In this document: piece by piece, positions 26,539-35,239 of the stretch
Layout: every line of letters starts with the position of its first letter
Position numbering within the stretch: position 1 is the first letter of the stretch
From: Chitinophaga niastensis
GTDB lineage: Bacteria; Bacteroidota; Bacteroidia; Chitinophagales; Chitinophagaceae
Assembly: GCF_003014755.1 (NCBI RefSeq)
Contig: NZ_PYAW01000004.1
Coordinates: forward strand, 1-64,000
Direction of reading: 5' to 3'
DNA: 64,000 nucleotides
The notes under the pieces: model-generated
What the model was told of the DNA's origin: nothing
The model's input: only the letters and a program-made list of their open reading frames with translations
The model's database searches: none
Translations under genes and position numbers: made by a program

Positions 26539-27891
26539 TTATAATTTCATACTGTATTCTTCCATTTTCCGGTATAGGGTAGACAGGCCGATATTGAGTA
26601 ACCGTGCAGCTTTCGACTTATTGTTATTGGTGTAAGCGATAACCCATTGAATATGCATTTTTTCGATGCCGGCCAGATCGAATGTCCCGTTTTTTTGCCG
26701 GGAGCCGGCCTTTTGCAGCTTCATTTCAAAAGGCAGGGATTCCAGTGATAGGATAGACTGATTGGATACTATCACGGCACGTTCTATCACATTTTTAAGT
26801 TCGCGGATATTGCCTCTCCATTCATGTAGTTTGAGGTGTTCTGTAAATTCCCGGCTCATGCCTGTAATCTGCCGGTTGCTTTTGGCTGCAAAAACGTCCA
26901 GGAAATGTTGTGCGAAGAGAGGGATATCTTCTTTACGTTCCCGAAGGGAGGGTAGTTGTATGGTAAATACATTGAGGCGATAATACAAATCCTCCCGGAA
27001 GCGCCCCTGTTCTATTTCCCTGGTGAGATCACGATTGGTAGCTGCTATAATTCGTATATCCACTTTCGTTACCTTGGTGTCGCCCACCTTAATGAATTCG
27101 CTGGTTTCCAGCACACGTAATAATTTGGCTTGCAGGTCAACCGGCATTTCGCCTATTTCATCCAGGAATAGGGTGCCCTGGTTGGCTTCTTCGATCAGGC
27201 CTTTTTTATTTTTAATAGCCCCGGTAAAGGCTCCCGCTTTATACCCGAATATTTCACTTTCGAGGATATCTTTGCCGAGAGCACTGCAGTTGATAGCCAC
27301 GAAATCTTTGCCTGCACGTTCACTGGCACTGTGTATGGCCTGCGCAAATATTTCTTTGCCTGAGCCGGTTTCGCCTAGTAGTAATACCGCAGCTTTGCTG
27401 GGGGCGGCTTTCCGGGCTAGCTCTTTAGCTTCATTGATGCCGGTGGAGTTGCCCAGCAAGTGATCAAACGTAGCATATTGATTGCCTATGCGCGTTTCCA
27501 GATGCTCAATACGTTTTTGCAATTGCACTTTTTCGAGCGCACGGTATAACGACGGGATTATTTTAGCGTTGTCGTTGCCTTTGGTGATATAATCAAACGC
27601 GCCGTTTTTAATAGCGCGTACACTGTCGGGGATATTGCCATAGGCAGTAAGCAACACAATTTCTGTAGGCAACTGCATTTGACGTATGCTGGACACCAGG
27701 TCGATACCATTACCATCCGGCAACATAATATCAGAAAGTACCACATCAACGGGAGTGGTTTCCAGTATTCTCATGGCCGTTTTAATATTGGCACATTCGT
27801 GTATCTGAAAACCTTCCAGCGAAATGATCCGCTTTAATAAATGACGAAGTTTATCTTCATCTTCTACCAATAAAATTGTGCCCGTTGTCAT
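26539..27891 (-). CDS. NtrC-family sigma-54-dependent response regulator
   Basis: About 450 residues from the ATG at 27891; a TTG at 27912 would overlap the upstream stop. REC domain: acidic pair in LLVEDEDK, phospho-acceptor Asp54 in VVLSDIMLPDG, and FDYITKG. AAA+ domain: Walker A GETGSGKE, the sigma-54-contacting GAFTGA loop (YKAGAFTGAIKNKKG), Walker B GTLFLDEIGEM, and the arginine finger region. A Fis-type helix-turn-helix closes it (NNNKSKAARLLNIGLSTLYRKM). It should activate sigma-54 promoters, the nearest good candidate being the one before the gene ending at 25420. Confidence 0.93.
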   Translation of the reverse strand: MTTGTILLVEDEDKLRHLLKRIISLEGFQIHECANIKTAMRILETTPVDVVLSDIMLPDGNGIDLVSSIRQMQLPTEIVLLTAYGNIPDSVRAIKNGAFDYITKGNDNAKIIPSLYRALEKVQLQKRIEHLETRIGNQYATFDHLLGNSTGINEAKELARKAAPSKAAVLLLGETGSGKEIFAQAIHSASERAGKDFVAINCSALGKDILESEIFGYKAGAFTGAIKNKKGLIEEANQGTLFLDEIGEMPVDLQAKLLRVLETSEFIKVGDTKVTKVDIRIIAATNRDLTREIEQGRFREDLYYRLNVFTIQLPSLRERKEDIPLFAQHFLDVFAAKSNRQITGMSREFTEHLKLHEWRGNIRELKNVIERAVIVSNQSILSLESLPFEMKLQKAGSRQKNGTFDLAGIEKMHIQWVIAYTNNNKSKAARLLNIGLSTLYRKMEEYSMKL

Positions 27892-27908
27892 GATTAGTAT
27901 AATTAAGA

Positions 27909-29174
27909 TCAAACTGTTTTAATATCATCTGCTTCGATAACCGGATAGGTTTCATGGGCAAATGTTTCTTCCTGTGCCATGTCCAGCAGTTCGCTGCTGA
28001 TCTTCAGCATACGTTCCACATCTTCTCCAATGCTTTCGAGCAGCTCCTGTTGTTCCGATTGTAAGGTACCTACTCTGTCATCATTCAATAAACTTAAGCT
28101 CATTTTCATGGCGGAGATGGGTGTTTTCAGTTCATGCGAAATAGTAGCGATGAATTGAGTTTTTGCCGCTGCCAGCTCCTGAAACGCCGTGATATCGCGG
28201 AGCACCATCACTTCCCCGATAACATCCTGGTTATTGGTAACCGTAATTATATCTTTCATATAAAAACCGGTTTGGCCATCACTGTTTATTTTTAATTGTT
28301 TATGAGCAGGGTGTTCCAATATCATTTTGAGGAGAGGATGTTGTTCCAGTGTACCGGATATATTATTTATCAATGGTTGTTCATCTATCCCAAAAAAACG
28401 CGCTGCTACGGCATTCATAAACAGGATATTCCTTTGTTCATCAAAACCGATAATACCATCTTTCATCTGATTAATGATGGCTTCTATACGCGTTTTTTCA
28501 AACCTTATCCGGGCCAGATTGCCATGTTCGTATTCGTGTAATTTGCCAGCCATCATATTAAAAACGGCCGCCAGTTCTCCAAATTCATCATGTTGGGTAA
28601 GATGTATACGGGTGTTGTAATTTTTATTGGAAATTTCGCGGATGCCCATGGATAATAGTTGTATGGGATGTGTAATGATGCGCGGAAAACTGATTATAAA
28701 TACAATAGAAACGATGGTAAGCAACAGCAGAATGATGGATAGGGATACGATGGCATTGGCTGCTGTGGCGGCTGCTATGCGGTTCTTAAGAATGATCGCC
28801 TGTTGATTGATTTGAACGATCTGTAAAATATCCTGACGTAATGCTGTCATCCGGGCATTGTCGCCGGGATGCTGCTGTAATAGTTTAAAATGATTTCTTG
28901 CCGCTGCGGTAACCGCCCCTTCACCGGCTTCCGTTACATTTTTTTCCTGGAGGACCAGATTTTTTTCCAGCGCAGCCAGCTTTGCGGGCTGTTCTTCCAG
29001 GGCCTGTAGCATATTATTGGAATAGACCTGGGAGTTGTGGTTTTGGTCCAATATTAGCCGCGCATTGCTGCTCAGCCTATAAATGTGAAAGATCCCCAAT
29101 GTTCCAAAAGCAAATATGATGATGAATAAAAAGACCAACCCAAGGGTGAATTTTGTTTTTAGCCTGATGGACAT
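27909..29174 (-). CDS. Sensor kinase without ATPase domain (HAMP-PAS-HisKA)
   Basis: 421 residues. Two membrane helices (about 8-30 and 137-160) flank a periplasmic helical sensor. A HAMP linker (PRIITHPIQLLSMGIREISN), a PAS-like domain (residues about 225-330) and a HisKA dimerisation domain (TQFIATISHELKTPISAM) follow. The protein then stops 80 residues later, exactly where the HATPase_c domain should begin. The regulator gene starts directly downstream. No N, G1 or G2 boxes are found in any frame of the short gap. Either a deletion removed the catalytic domain or it must be phosphorylated by another kinase. The frame up to the stop is clean. Confidence 0.85.
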   Translation of the reverse strand: MSIRLKTKFTLGLVFLFIIIFAFGTLGIFHIYRLSSNARLILDQNHNSQVYSNNMLQALEEQPAKLAALEKNLVLQEKNVTEAGEGAVTAAARNHFKLLQQHPGDNARMTALRQDILQIVQINQQAIILKNRIAAATAANAIVSLSIILLLLTIVSIVFIISFPRIITHPIQLLSMGIREISNKNYNTRIHLTQHDEFGELAAVFNMMAGKLHEYEHGNLARIRFEKTRIEAIINQMKDGIIGFDEQRNILFMNAVAARFFGIDEQPLINNISGTLEQHPLLKMILEHPAHKQLKINSDGQTGFYMKDIITVTNNQDVIGEVMVLRDITAFQELAAAKTQFIATISHELKTPISAMKMSLSLLNDDRVGTLQSEQQELLESIGEDVERMLKISSELLDMAQEETFAHETYPVIEADDIKTV

Positions 29175-29429
29175 GGAAGTTGCGTGTTAATTGATGACGG
29201 AGATTACCAAACCAATGCCACTTCGCTACTACTGGCATTTATAGCAGGGAATTCGTACTCATCACAGATTTAAGTATCTTTATTTATTTAATATATTAGC
29301 GGAAGATGTTGGTACCATACCAAAATGGGAAGCTTTTTTTCAAAACGGAAGGGTAGTAACTAATTTTCGGTACATTTCTATAGTCATGGAAGTTACCTGC
29401 TAAAAGACCATTTATAAAATCAATCAGGC

Positions 29430-30644
29430 ATGTCACGTCATACCACAAGCATTTGGTGGGGAGCCCCCAAGAAATTTTTCAACTGGCAAAGTGAAAGGAA
29501 GATCAGCTGGCTGGAATTATTTTTTGACCTGGTGTATGTGGGAGCTATCGCCCAACTGACGGAACACCTGAGCAAGGAGCCCAACTGGATGGGGGGCTTG
29601 AATTTCTTTTTCTTCTTTTTATTTATCTTCTGGTCGTGGACAGATGGTAGTTTATATCATGATATCCACGGCAGCGAAGGTGTGCGGACACGATCTTTTA
29701 CTTTACTGCAAATGATGGCAGTATCTGCGGTGGCTATTAATTTTCATGATGTTTTTGAAGGTAATCATCGGGGACTGGCTATTTCGTTATCCTTAATACA
29801 ACTGATTATTCATTACCTGTGGTGGAGCGTGGGTTATTGGGAACCGGAACACCGGCGACTGAATACATACTACCGGATCACTTATCCAATCAGCGCCGTA
29901 TTGCTCATCATATCCGTTTTTACAGATTTTCCCACGGCAAAAATATTGTGGGGCCTGGCACTGGTATGTAATTACAGCGCCAGCTTATTATCTGGATTGA
30001 TACTGGGATCACACAATAAGAATATACCGGTTTTTACCCTGTCTGATTCCATGGTAGAACGTTTTGGACTTTTTACCATTATTGTTTTATGTGAAGCATT
30101 AACCGGAATTGTACGCGGCATGTCCGTTATACAGCATAAATCATTGATCGTATGGACACTGTTTGTATTGAGCATGCTGATCGTATTTTTGTTATGGTGG
30201 ATCTATTTTGATATGCTGGGCGACCGGAAAATAAAACCGGGCTATAGTCCCTATTTATCATTTATTTACCTGAATATTCCTTTGCAGGCTTCTATAGCAG
30301 CTATGGGAGCACTGATCAGCATCGTGTTATCAGATACTGACGGGCAAAATGGTGAGGTCAGGCAATTGTTTTTAGTAGCCATTGCTATCATATTGTTATC
30401 CATAATGGCTTTATCGCTGGTGAATAAATGGGAAAAAGAGGCTGCAAATATTTTGAAGTCACTATTGAGATTTATGCTGTTGGCGGTTGTGGGCATACTA
30501 GGTATTGCAACAATCAGCAGTTACATCAGTACCATTGTTTTCTTAGGTTTGATAGCAGCCATACTGCTGGTTATTGTTGTCGTGATTACCCGGATCTGGT
30601 TTAAGCATAAATTGTTTAAAGAAGCGACAAAGCGAATTGTATAA
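29430..30644 (+). CDS. Low-temperature-requirement A (LtrA) family membrane protein
   Basis: 404 residues, about eleven predicted membrane helices. The LtrA family opens with a soluble stretch and then SWLELFFDLVYVGAIAQLTEHL, exactly as here, with FWSWTDGSLYHD-like and HYLWWSVGYWEPEHRR downstream. LtrA was named from Listeria growth at low temperature, but its transport or signalling role is not established. The C-terminus runs straight into a beheaded PIN-domain gene (separate entry), so the last codons may come from a recombination junction. Confidence 0.88.
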   Translation: MSRHTTSIWWGAPKKFFNWQSERKISWLELFFDLVYVGAIAQLTEHLSKEPNWMGGLNFFFFFLFIFWSWTDGSLYHDIHGSEGVRTRSFTLLQMMAVSAVAINFHDVFEGNHRGLAISLSLIQLIIHYLWWSVGYWEPEHRRLNTYYRITYPISAVLLIISVFTDFPTAKILWGLALVCNYSASLLSGLILGSHNKNIPVFTLSDSMVERFGLFTIIVLCEALTGIVRGMSVIQHKSLIVWTLFVLSMLIVFLLWWIYFDMLGDRKIKPGYSPYLSFIYLNIPLQASIAAMGALISIVLSDTDGQNGEVRQLFLVAIAIILLSIMALSLVNKWEKEAANILKSLLRFMLLAVVGILGIATISSYISTIVFLGLIAAILLVIVVVITRIWFKHKLFKEATKRIV

Positions 30645-31035
30645 GAAGATAGAAGCTAATGAGAAACTGACTGAGCAAGATTGCTTACCAATTATTTCCG
30701 TAGTTTCATATGGCGAAATTTTATCCTTTGCTCAACAACATAATTGGGGAGGTAAAAAAAAGCAAGAGGTTCAGAAATTTATCACAAAGATCATAGTTAT
30801 TGACATTAACTCCAGTGATGCAAGTCTGTTGGATGCTTATGCAACTATTGACGCTTATAGTAAGGGGAATCTTCCAGAGAATCCTTTGGCAGGATCGGCT
30901 ATAAAAATGGGTAAGAATGATCTTTGGATTGCTGCTACCGCTAAAATTGCTAATGCAAAATTACTCACTATTGATGGGGATTTCGATCATTTGAATCGAA
31001 AATTTATAGAAGTAGTCAAGTACAAACATGTATAA
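30637..31035 (+). pseudogene. PIN-domain (VapC-like) toxin, N-terminally truncated
   Basis: The frame starts inside the end of the LtrA gene and encodes 132 residues of a PIN-domain RNase. Visible are SVVSYGEILSFAQQ (second acid), MGKNDLWIAATAKIANAKLLT (third acid) and TIDGDFDHLN (fourth). The first 15-20 residues, which should contain the D-T-N strand and the first catalytic Asp, are missing. In-frame codons upstream are LtrA sequence in another register. No antitoxin is present. A deletion joined LtrA to the middle of a VapC-like gene, so the product is probably inactive. Confidence 0.8.
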
Positions 31036-31141
31036 TTTGGGAGTGAGATTCCCTTACTTAAAGGATTTACCAAGTTCATAGCATATTATTAACTGAATAG
31101 AGAAGAGAATTATAGAACGCTGGTTCCTAATTCGCAATAAC

Positions 31142-31194
31142 AATAAAGACAGTGCCTTTCCCAGGAACATCCTGAGAAAGGCACTGTCTTTATT
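31142..31194. terminator. Hairpin terminator
   Basis: aataaagacagtgcctttc (31142-31160) pairs exactly with gaaaggcactgtctttatt (31176-31194). The right arm overlaps the end of the next minus-strand gene. Confidence 0.85.
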
Positions 31195-32185
31195 AATAAA
31201 TAGCTTTTAATCCTTTCTCTTTCCAGTAGCTGATAATAGGTTGATAAGGACCAAATTTATGTTGTGCTACAGAGAAGGTATCTACAAACGGACCCTTATC
31301 ATAGTCGATCGCTTTTTCTGCTAGCTGTGGATAGTCAAAGCTTTTAGGATTGGGCCTTTCATGGATCTTATCATTATTCACGAATGCCGCAATATCCAGT
31401 GCTTCTGCATCGGTGAGGAAAGTTTTACCAGGACTCACTTTATCATAAGGCATATTATTTTTCAGCCATTCTGCCTGTTTAATTACACGGTGCATGCTGG
31501 AACCAGGTTGATAGGCACTGCTACCCCACAGTGGCGGATACACGTAGGTGGTTTTGTCGGCATTCCATTGTCCTTCTCCGGTATGACCATGACAACGGGA
31601 GCAGTTTTCCTGGTAAAGCACCTGTCCGTGTTCAGGATTGGCGGCAACAGCAGGAAAGCTCACATGGAGGTTTTTGGCGCCTTTGAATGATTTGCCTTTG
31701 GGCGCAAAACTGTTGATCCATTTAAAATAAGAAAGGAAAGCCACCATTTCTTTGCTGTCCAGCGGAAGTGGCTTACCATTGTGTGGGCGCATCACACAGT
31801 TATTTACCCTTTCGGCCAGGGTAAGCACTTTACCTTCTCTGCCCCTGTATTGGGGATAGTTATCGTGAGATGACATCAGGTTAAAGGAGAATGCTTTGGT
31901 ACCTGCATCCTGGTGACAATTGGTGCAGTTCATTTTGTTGCCCAGGTATTTTCCGCGGGTGCCATCAGGGCCAATATAATGAGCGGTGTTTAACATCAGT
32001 TCCCTGCCATAACGTACCGCTTCTCCGAATTGATCGTTGGGGATCAGGGAAGTATCTGCGGTGATAAAACTTTCGGTGGGTATAACTGTTGCTGTTGTTG
32101 TTTTTCCGTTTACAGATGATCCACAGGAAGAAATAATAACCACTCCCCATATCCCGATCAAACTAATCACTATTAAGCTTCTCAT
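31193..32185 (-). CDS. TsdA-like dihaem cytochrome c lipoprotein
   Basis: 330 residues. Signal with lipobox ending at Cys21. Two class I cytochrome c domains: haem 1 at Cys87-His91 (MNCTNCHQDAGT) and haem 2 at Cys195-His199 (NCSRCHGHTGEG). The first half follows thiosulfate dehydrogenase (TsdA) closely: RYGRELMLNTAHYIGPDG, then LAERVNNCVMRPHNGKPLP with Cys130 in the place of the unusual axial Cys ligand of TsdA haem 1. TsdA couples two thiosulfate to tetrathionate, or the reverse. It sits last in a SusCD operon with an arylsulfotransferase-like gene, so a sulfur-related redox task is plausible but not proven. Confidence 0.82.
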   Translation of the reverse strand: MRSLIVISLIGIWGVVIISSCGSSVNGKTTTATVIPTESFITADTSLIPNDQFGEAVRYGRELMLNTAHYIGPDGTRGKYLGNKMNCTNCHQDAGTKAFSFNLMSSHDNYPQYRGREGKVLTLAERVNNCVMRPHNGKPLPLDSKEMVAFLSYFKWINSFAPKGKSFKGAKNLHVSFPAVAANPEHGQVLYQENCSRCHGHTGEGQWNADKTTYVYPPLWGSSAYQPGSSMHRVIKQAEWLKNNMPYDKVSPGKTFLTDAEALDIAAFVNNDKIHERPNPKSFDYPQLAEKAIDYDKGPFVDTFSVAQHKFGPYQPIISYWKEKGLKAIY

Positions 32186-32211
32186 GCGTTGTTTTTTTAT
32201 TGTGTGAACAG

Positions 32212-33651
32212 TTAGTGTTCATAGCCTGGTTGGGCTATATAAGGCGCCAGTTTTTCTGCCGGGATAAATGCTGCCCGGTAAGACGACATGCCTGTTTTAA
32301 GCAGCCACAGGAACCTTCCCTGTAAATTGGTGAGTATAACGGTATTGCGTTTGGTAGCGCATTGCAGCAAAGTGGTATCATTGATTAAATAGCTGCTCCC
32401 CATTCTCTCGTTATAATTTTCCGGCGGTAATTTTGTGTTGATGACCAGCTGTGCTTTTTTTTCGTTTTCATTTATTTTAAACGAAAGCGTTCTGGATATT
32501 TTTTTACTCACACCGTTATCAAAAAACATAAGGTCACCTTTGTCATTGATATGAATGCCATGCGCCTGATCAAATATTGCTTCCACGGGCATATCAAAGT
32601 CGCCGGATTTTCCCAGTGTCCACAGGCGTTTGCCGGTATGAGCATCTATCTTCCAGATTTGTCCGTTGTTGTAAAAAGAGATGAGGTAATTGCCGTCTTT
32701 ATCAAACGTAACGCAGTTGGCGTGCATCCAGTCTTTTTTTTCTTTTAAGATATTTTTATCATCCAAAGGATTCAGTGCATCAAACACGGTCCATTTCCAT
32801 ACCTGTTTGCCTTGTCTGTTCAATACCAGGATACCGTCTCCTTTTACGGTATCTTTCTTAGTGCCACCTTTGCTGCTCAGGTCTACTATTCTTTCTTCCA
32901 CACAGAGGGTGACCAGCTCATTTTTCGGATTCAGTAAAATTTCGTGATGGATAGTTTGTTTAAAATCCTGTTGTCCTTTTTTGAGATCCAGTAAAGTATC
33001 GCCGGTTAAAGACAACTCCAGTATTTCATCTCCATAGCTGGTTTCGTAAGAAGGGCCACCCAGCAGGGTAAGAAAGGTATTGTTGTCAGTAAAACGGGCT
33101 ACCTTAAAACCGGTGCCCTGTACCTGGTGATACCAGACGATGTTGCCTTTTGCATTGATTAAAACAAGTACTCCCGGATCTTCGCGGCGGGATACCATTA
33201 CATATCCTTTTTTAAAACTGGCCGGCAATACGCTGCTGTCCGGGCAAATCACGCTGAACATATCCTTCATCCACATTGGGAAGTCGGATGTATTAAAGGA
33301 ATAGACCTTGCTTTTGGAAAGATCATTACCATGACCTGTGAGCACGCGGTACTCGTAGCTTTGCGTGGGCAGCAGGTTGGTAAGGATGATGGAATGACTG
33401 AGCCGGTGTTTTGATAACGGGGTAGTGTAGCGCTGTTGTTCATGACCTTTCTGCCAGTATTCTACCGCGGCATCCACCGTATCAGTGCATTGTATGTCTG
33501 CCCTTACTTTCAGTGCATTTTGTCCGGGAGAAGTAAGCCGGATTTCAGTAATATTTCCTTCGTTATTCCCGCATGCCTGCAATAACAACAACAGCGCTGC
33601 TGCCATTGAAACCAATGGCAGCAAGCTTTGTACACAATTCAATCTTTTCAT
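32212..33651 (-). CDS. Arylsulfotransferase (ASST)-like beta-propeller lipoprotein
   Basis: About 479 residues from the ATG at 33651, which gives a lipoprotein signal (LLLLLQACGNN); an ATG at 33681 would place ten extra residues before it. The mature part opens with a fibronectin-like strand region and then the ASST propeller: YVMVSRREDPGVLVLINAKG, VWYHQVQGTGFKVARF, TIHHEILLNPKNELVTL, KKDWMHANCVTFDKDGNYL and DQAHGIHINDKGDLMFFDNG. Histidines in HHE, HANCV and HGIH match the positions of the sulfuryl-transfer histidines in this family. It likely moves sulfate between phenolic compounds in the periplasm or at the surface. Confidence 0.82.
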   Translation of the reverse strand: MKRLNCVQSLLPLVSMAAALLLLLQACGNNEGNITEIRLTSPGQNALKVRADIQCTDTVDAAVEYWQKGHEQQRYTTPLSKHRLSHSIILTNLLPTQSYEYRVLTGHGNDLSKSKVYSFNTSDFPMWMKDMFSVICPDSSVLPASFKKGYVMVSRREDPGVLVLINAKGNIVWYHQVQGTGFKVARFTDNNTFLTLLGGPSYETSYGDEILELSLTGDTLLDLKKGQQDFKQTIHHEILLNPKNELVTLCVEERIVDLSSKGGTKKDTVKGDGILVLNRQGKQVWKWTVFDALNPLDDKNILKEKKDWMHANCVTFDKDGNYLISFYNNGQIWKIDAHTGKRLWTLGKSGDFDMPVEAIFDQAHGIHINDKGDLMFFDNGVSKKISRTLSFKINENEKKAQLVINTKLPPENYNERMGSSYLINDTTLLQCATKRNTVILTNLQGRFLWLLKTGMSSYRAAFIPAEKLAPYIAQPGYEH

Positions 33652-33690
33652 TTCCGGTATTGAAAAATTAGAAAAAGACATATTTACCTG

Positions 33691-35220
33691 TTAATGACGG
33701 CGGTCATTATTACTGATCTTTGGATTCATATCTATCTGTGCCTGCGGATAAGAAAAATATTTATCTGTGGCCAATTTGATGGTCGGCGTTTTTCCGACTG
33801 CAGTAAGATAAGTATTTACTACGCTCTCATATTTACCCATGCGGATCAGGTCCTGTCTGCGTTTGCATTCAAAGAAAAACTCCCAGCCGCGTTCCTGCAG
33901 GATGGCATCACGCAGGGCATCTTTTGAAAAAGTGGCTGCAGCTCCCAGTTCCGTAGCATGTGAGCGGTCTTTTACCTGGTTGATCAGACCAATGGCTTCC
34001 GTAGTGGGGCCGTTCAGTTCATTCAACGCTTCCGCTCTGCACATCAGGATATCTGCATAACGAAGGATCGGGAAAACGTGTCCGTCGTAATAGGTAGTAG
34101 AACCATGAGGGTCTGCAAATTTGGTGGTAGCTACATCCGGCATGTAGTAAAATCCGGCAGGCGGATTTATTTGTCCGGCAGGCGCCTGTACGTAATGCAA
34201 ACCATCCGTGCCTATGTAGTCGTAATAGAACATTTGTTTACGGTCATCGGTGGCCGCATAGGTGTTCCAGAAATACCAGGTTACGGCGAAGTACTGCCAT
34301 CTGTCTGTTACCTGCGGATTGTTGATGGGACCAAAGTGGTTCATGATTTCTACTGCATCATTCAAAGGATCTGCCAATGCGCTGAAGATATTCTCCTGGC
34401 ACCATTTGTTTTTTTCGGCAAACAGGCCGGCATAGGTAGGATACAGGCCATAGCCCAGTTTCATGATCTCTGTGGTGAGGTCGAGCGCCTTTTGCCACTC
34501 ATGTTCCCGCATATACAGTTTGCACAATAAAGACATCGCAGCACCTTTGGTAGCACGTCCTATATCATTGGTGCTGTAGATAGCATTGTTTAAATAGTTC
34601 TGTGGTAAATTCTGTGCAGCAAATTCAAGGTCACTGATGATGAGTTTATTTATGTCTGCTACAGGTGTTACCGGTAACTGTGCTTCGTAATTAGGTGTGA
34701 GATTATTTTGTGCTACCGTTTGATCTGTTACCAGGACTACAGGGCCGAAGGCATCTGTTAAATCTATATACCCCAGTGCACGCAGGAATTTCAGCTCTGC
34801 TTCAAACTGATTTTTTTGTGCATCGGTGATAGTGGTCATGGTAGGTATATGGAATAATGCTCTGTTGGCATCCGTCACCAGTTTGTATTGATGCTGCCAT
34901 GCAAAGGCCAGGTAGGTATTATTGCCTGTCCACTGGCAATCAGACATCAACCCTACATCTCCACCGGAACTGGCATGGCCTATATCGGTAGTGAGATCAG
35001 AGATGGTTACCTGGAATCCGGCATAATACATCCAGGCATCCGACCTGCCGCTGGGTTGTTTTAATCTGGAATACACGCCGTTTACAGCCGCTTTTGCATC
35101 GCTGAGGGTGAGGAAGGCGTTGGCATCTGTGAGATAACTATATACTTTAGGTTCCACCAGCTTTTTACACGAAGTAGTGCTGAGGAGTAGAGCGGTTAGT
35201 GCTAAATATGCGTATTTCAT
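33691..35220 (-). CDS. SusD/RagB-family nutrient-binding lipoprotein
   Basis: 509 residues. Signal with lipobox STTSCKKL. N-terminal region FLTLSDAKAAVNGVYSRL is the typical SusD TPR start, and the C-terminus has CRAEALNELNGP and the conserved AILQERGWEFFFECKRRQDLIRMGKY. It forms the lid of the SusC transporter. The ligand is not a predicted polysaccharide here, since no glycoside hydrolase is in the operon. Confidence 0.95.
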   Translation of the reverse strand: MKYAYLALTALLLSTTSCKKLVEPKVYSYLTDANAFLTLSDAKAAVNGVYSRLKQPSGRSDAWMYYAGFQVTISDLTTDIGHASSGGDVGLMSDCQWTGNNTYLAFAWQHQYKLVTDANRALFHIPTMTTITDAQKNQFEAELKFLRALGYIDLTDAFGPVVLVTDQTVAQNNLTPNYEAQLPVTPVADINKLIISDLEFAAQNLPQNYLNNAIYSTNDIGRATKGAAMSLLCKLYMREHEWQKALDLTTEIMKLGYGLYPTYAGLFAEKNKWCQENIFSALADPLNDAVEIMNHFGPINNPQVTDRWQYFAVTWYFWNTYAATDDRKQMFYYDYIGTDGLHYVQAPAGQINPPAGFYYMPDVATTKFADPHGSTTYYDGHVFPILRYADILMCRAEALNELNGPTTEAIGLINQVKDRSHATELGAAATFSKDALRDAILQERGWEFFFECKRRQDLIRMGKYESVVNTYLTAVGKTPTIKLATDKYFSYPQAQIDMNPKISNNDRRH

Positions 35221-35239
35221 ACGTTCCGAAATTTACAGG

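Noticed and set aside
27023-27463. 146-residue plus-strand ORF in the NtrC-type regulator
   Set aside because: Antisense of the AAA+ domain; Walker motifs are on the minus strand.
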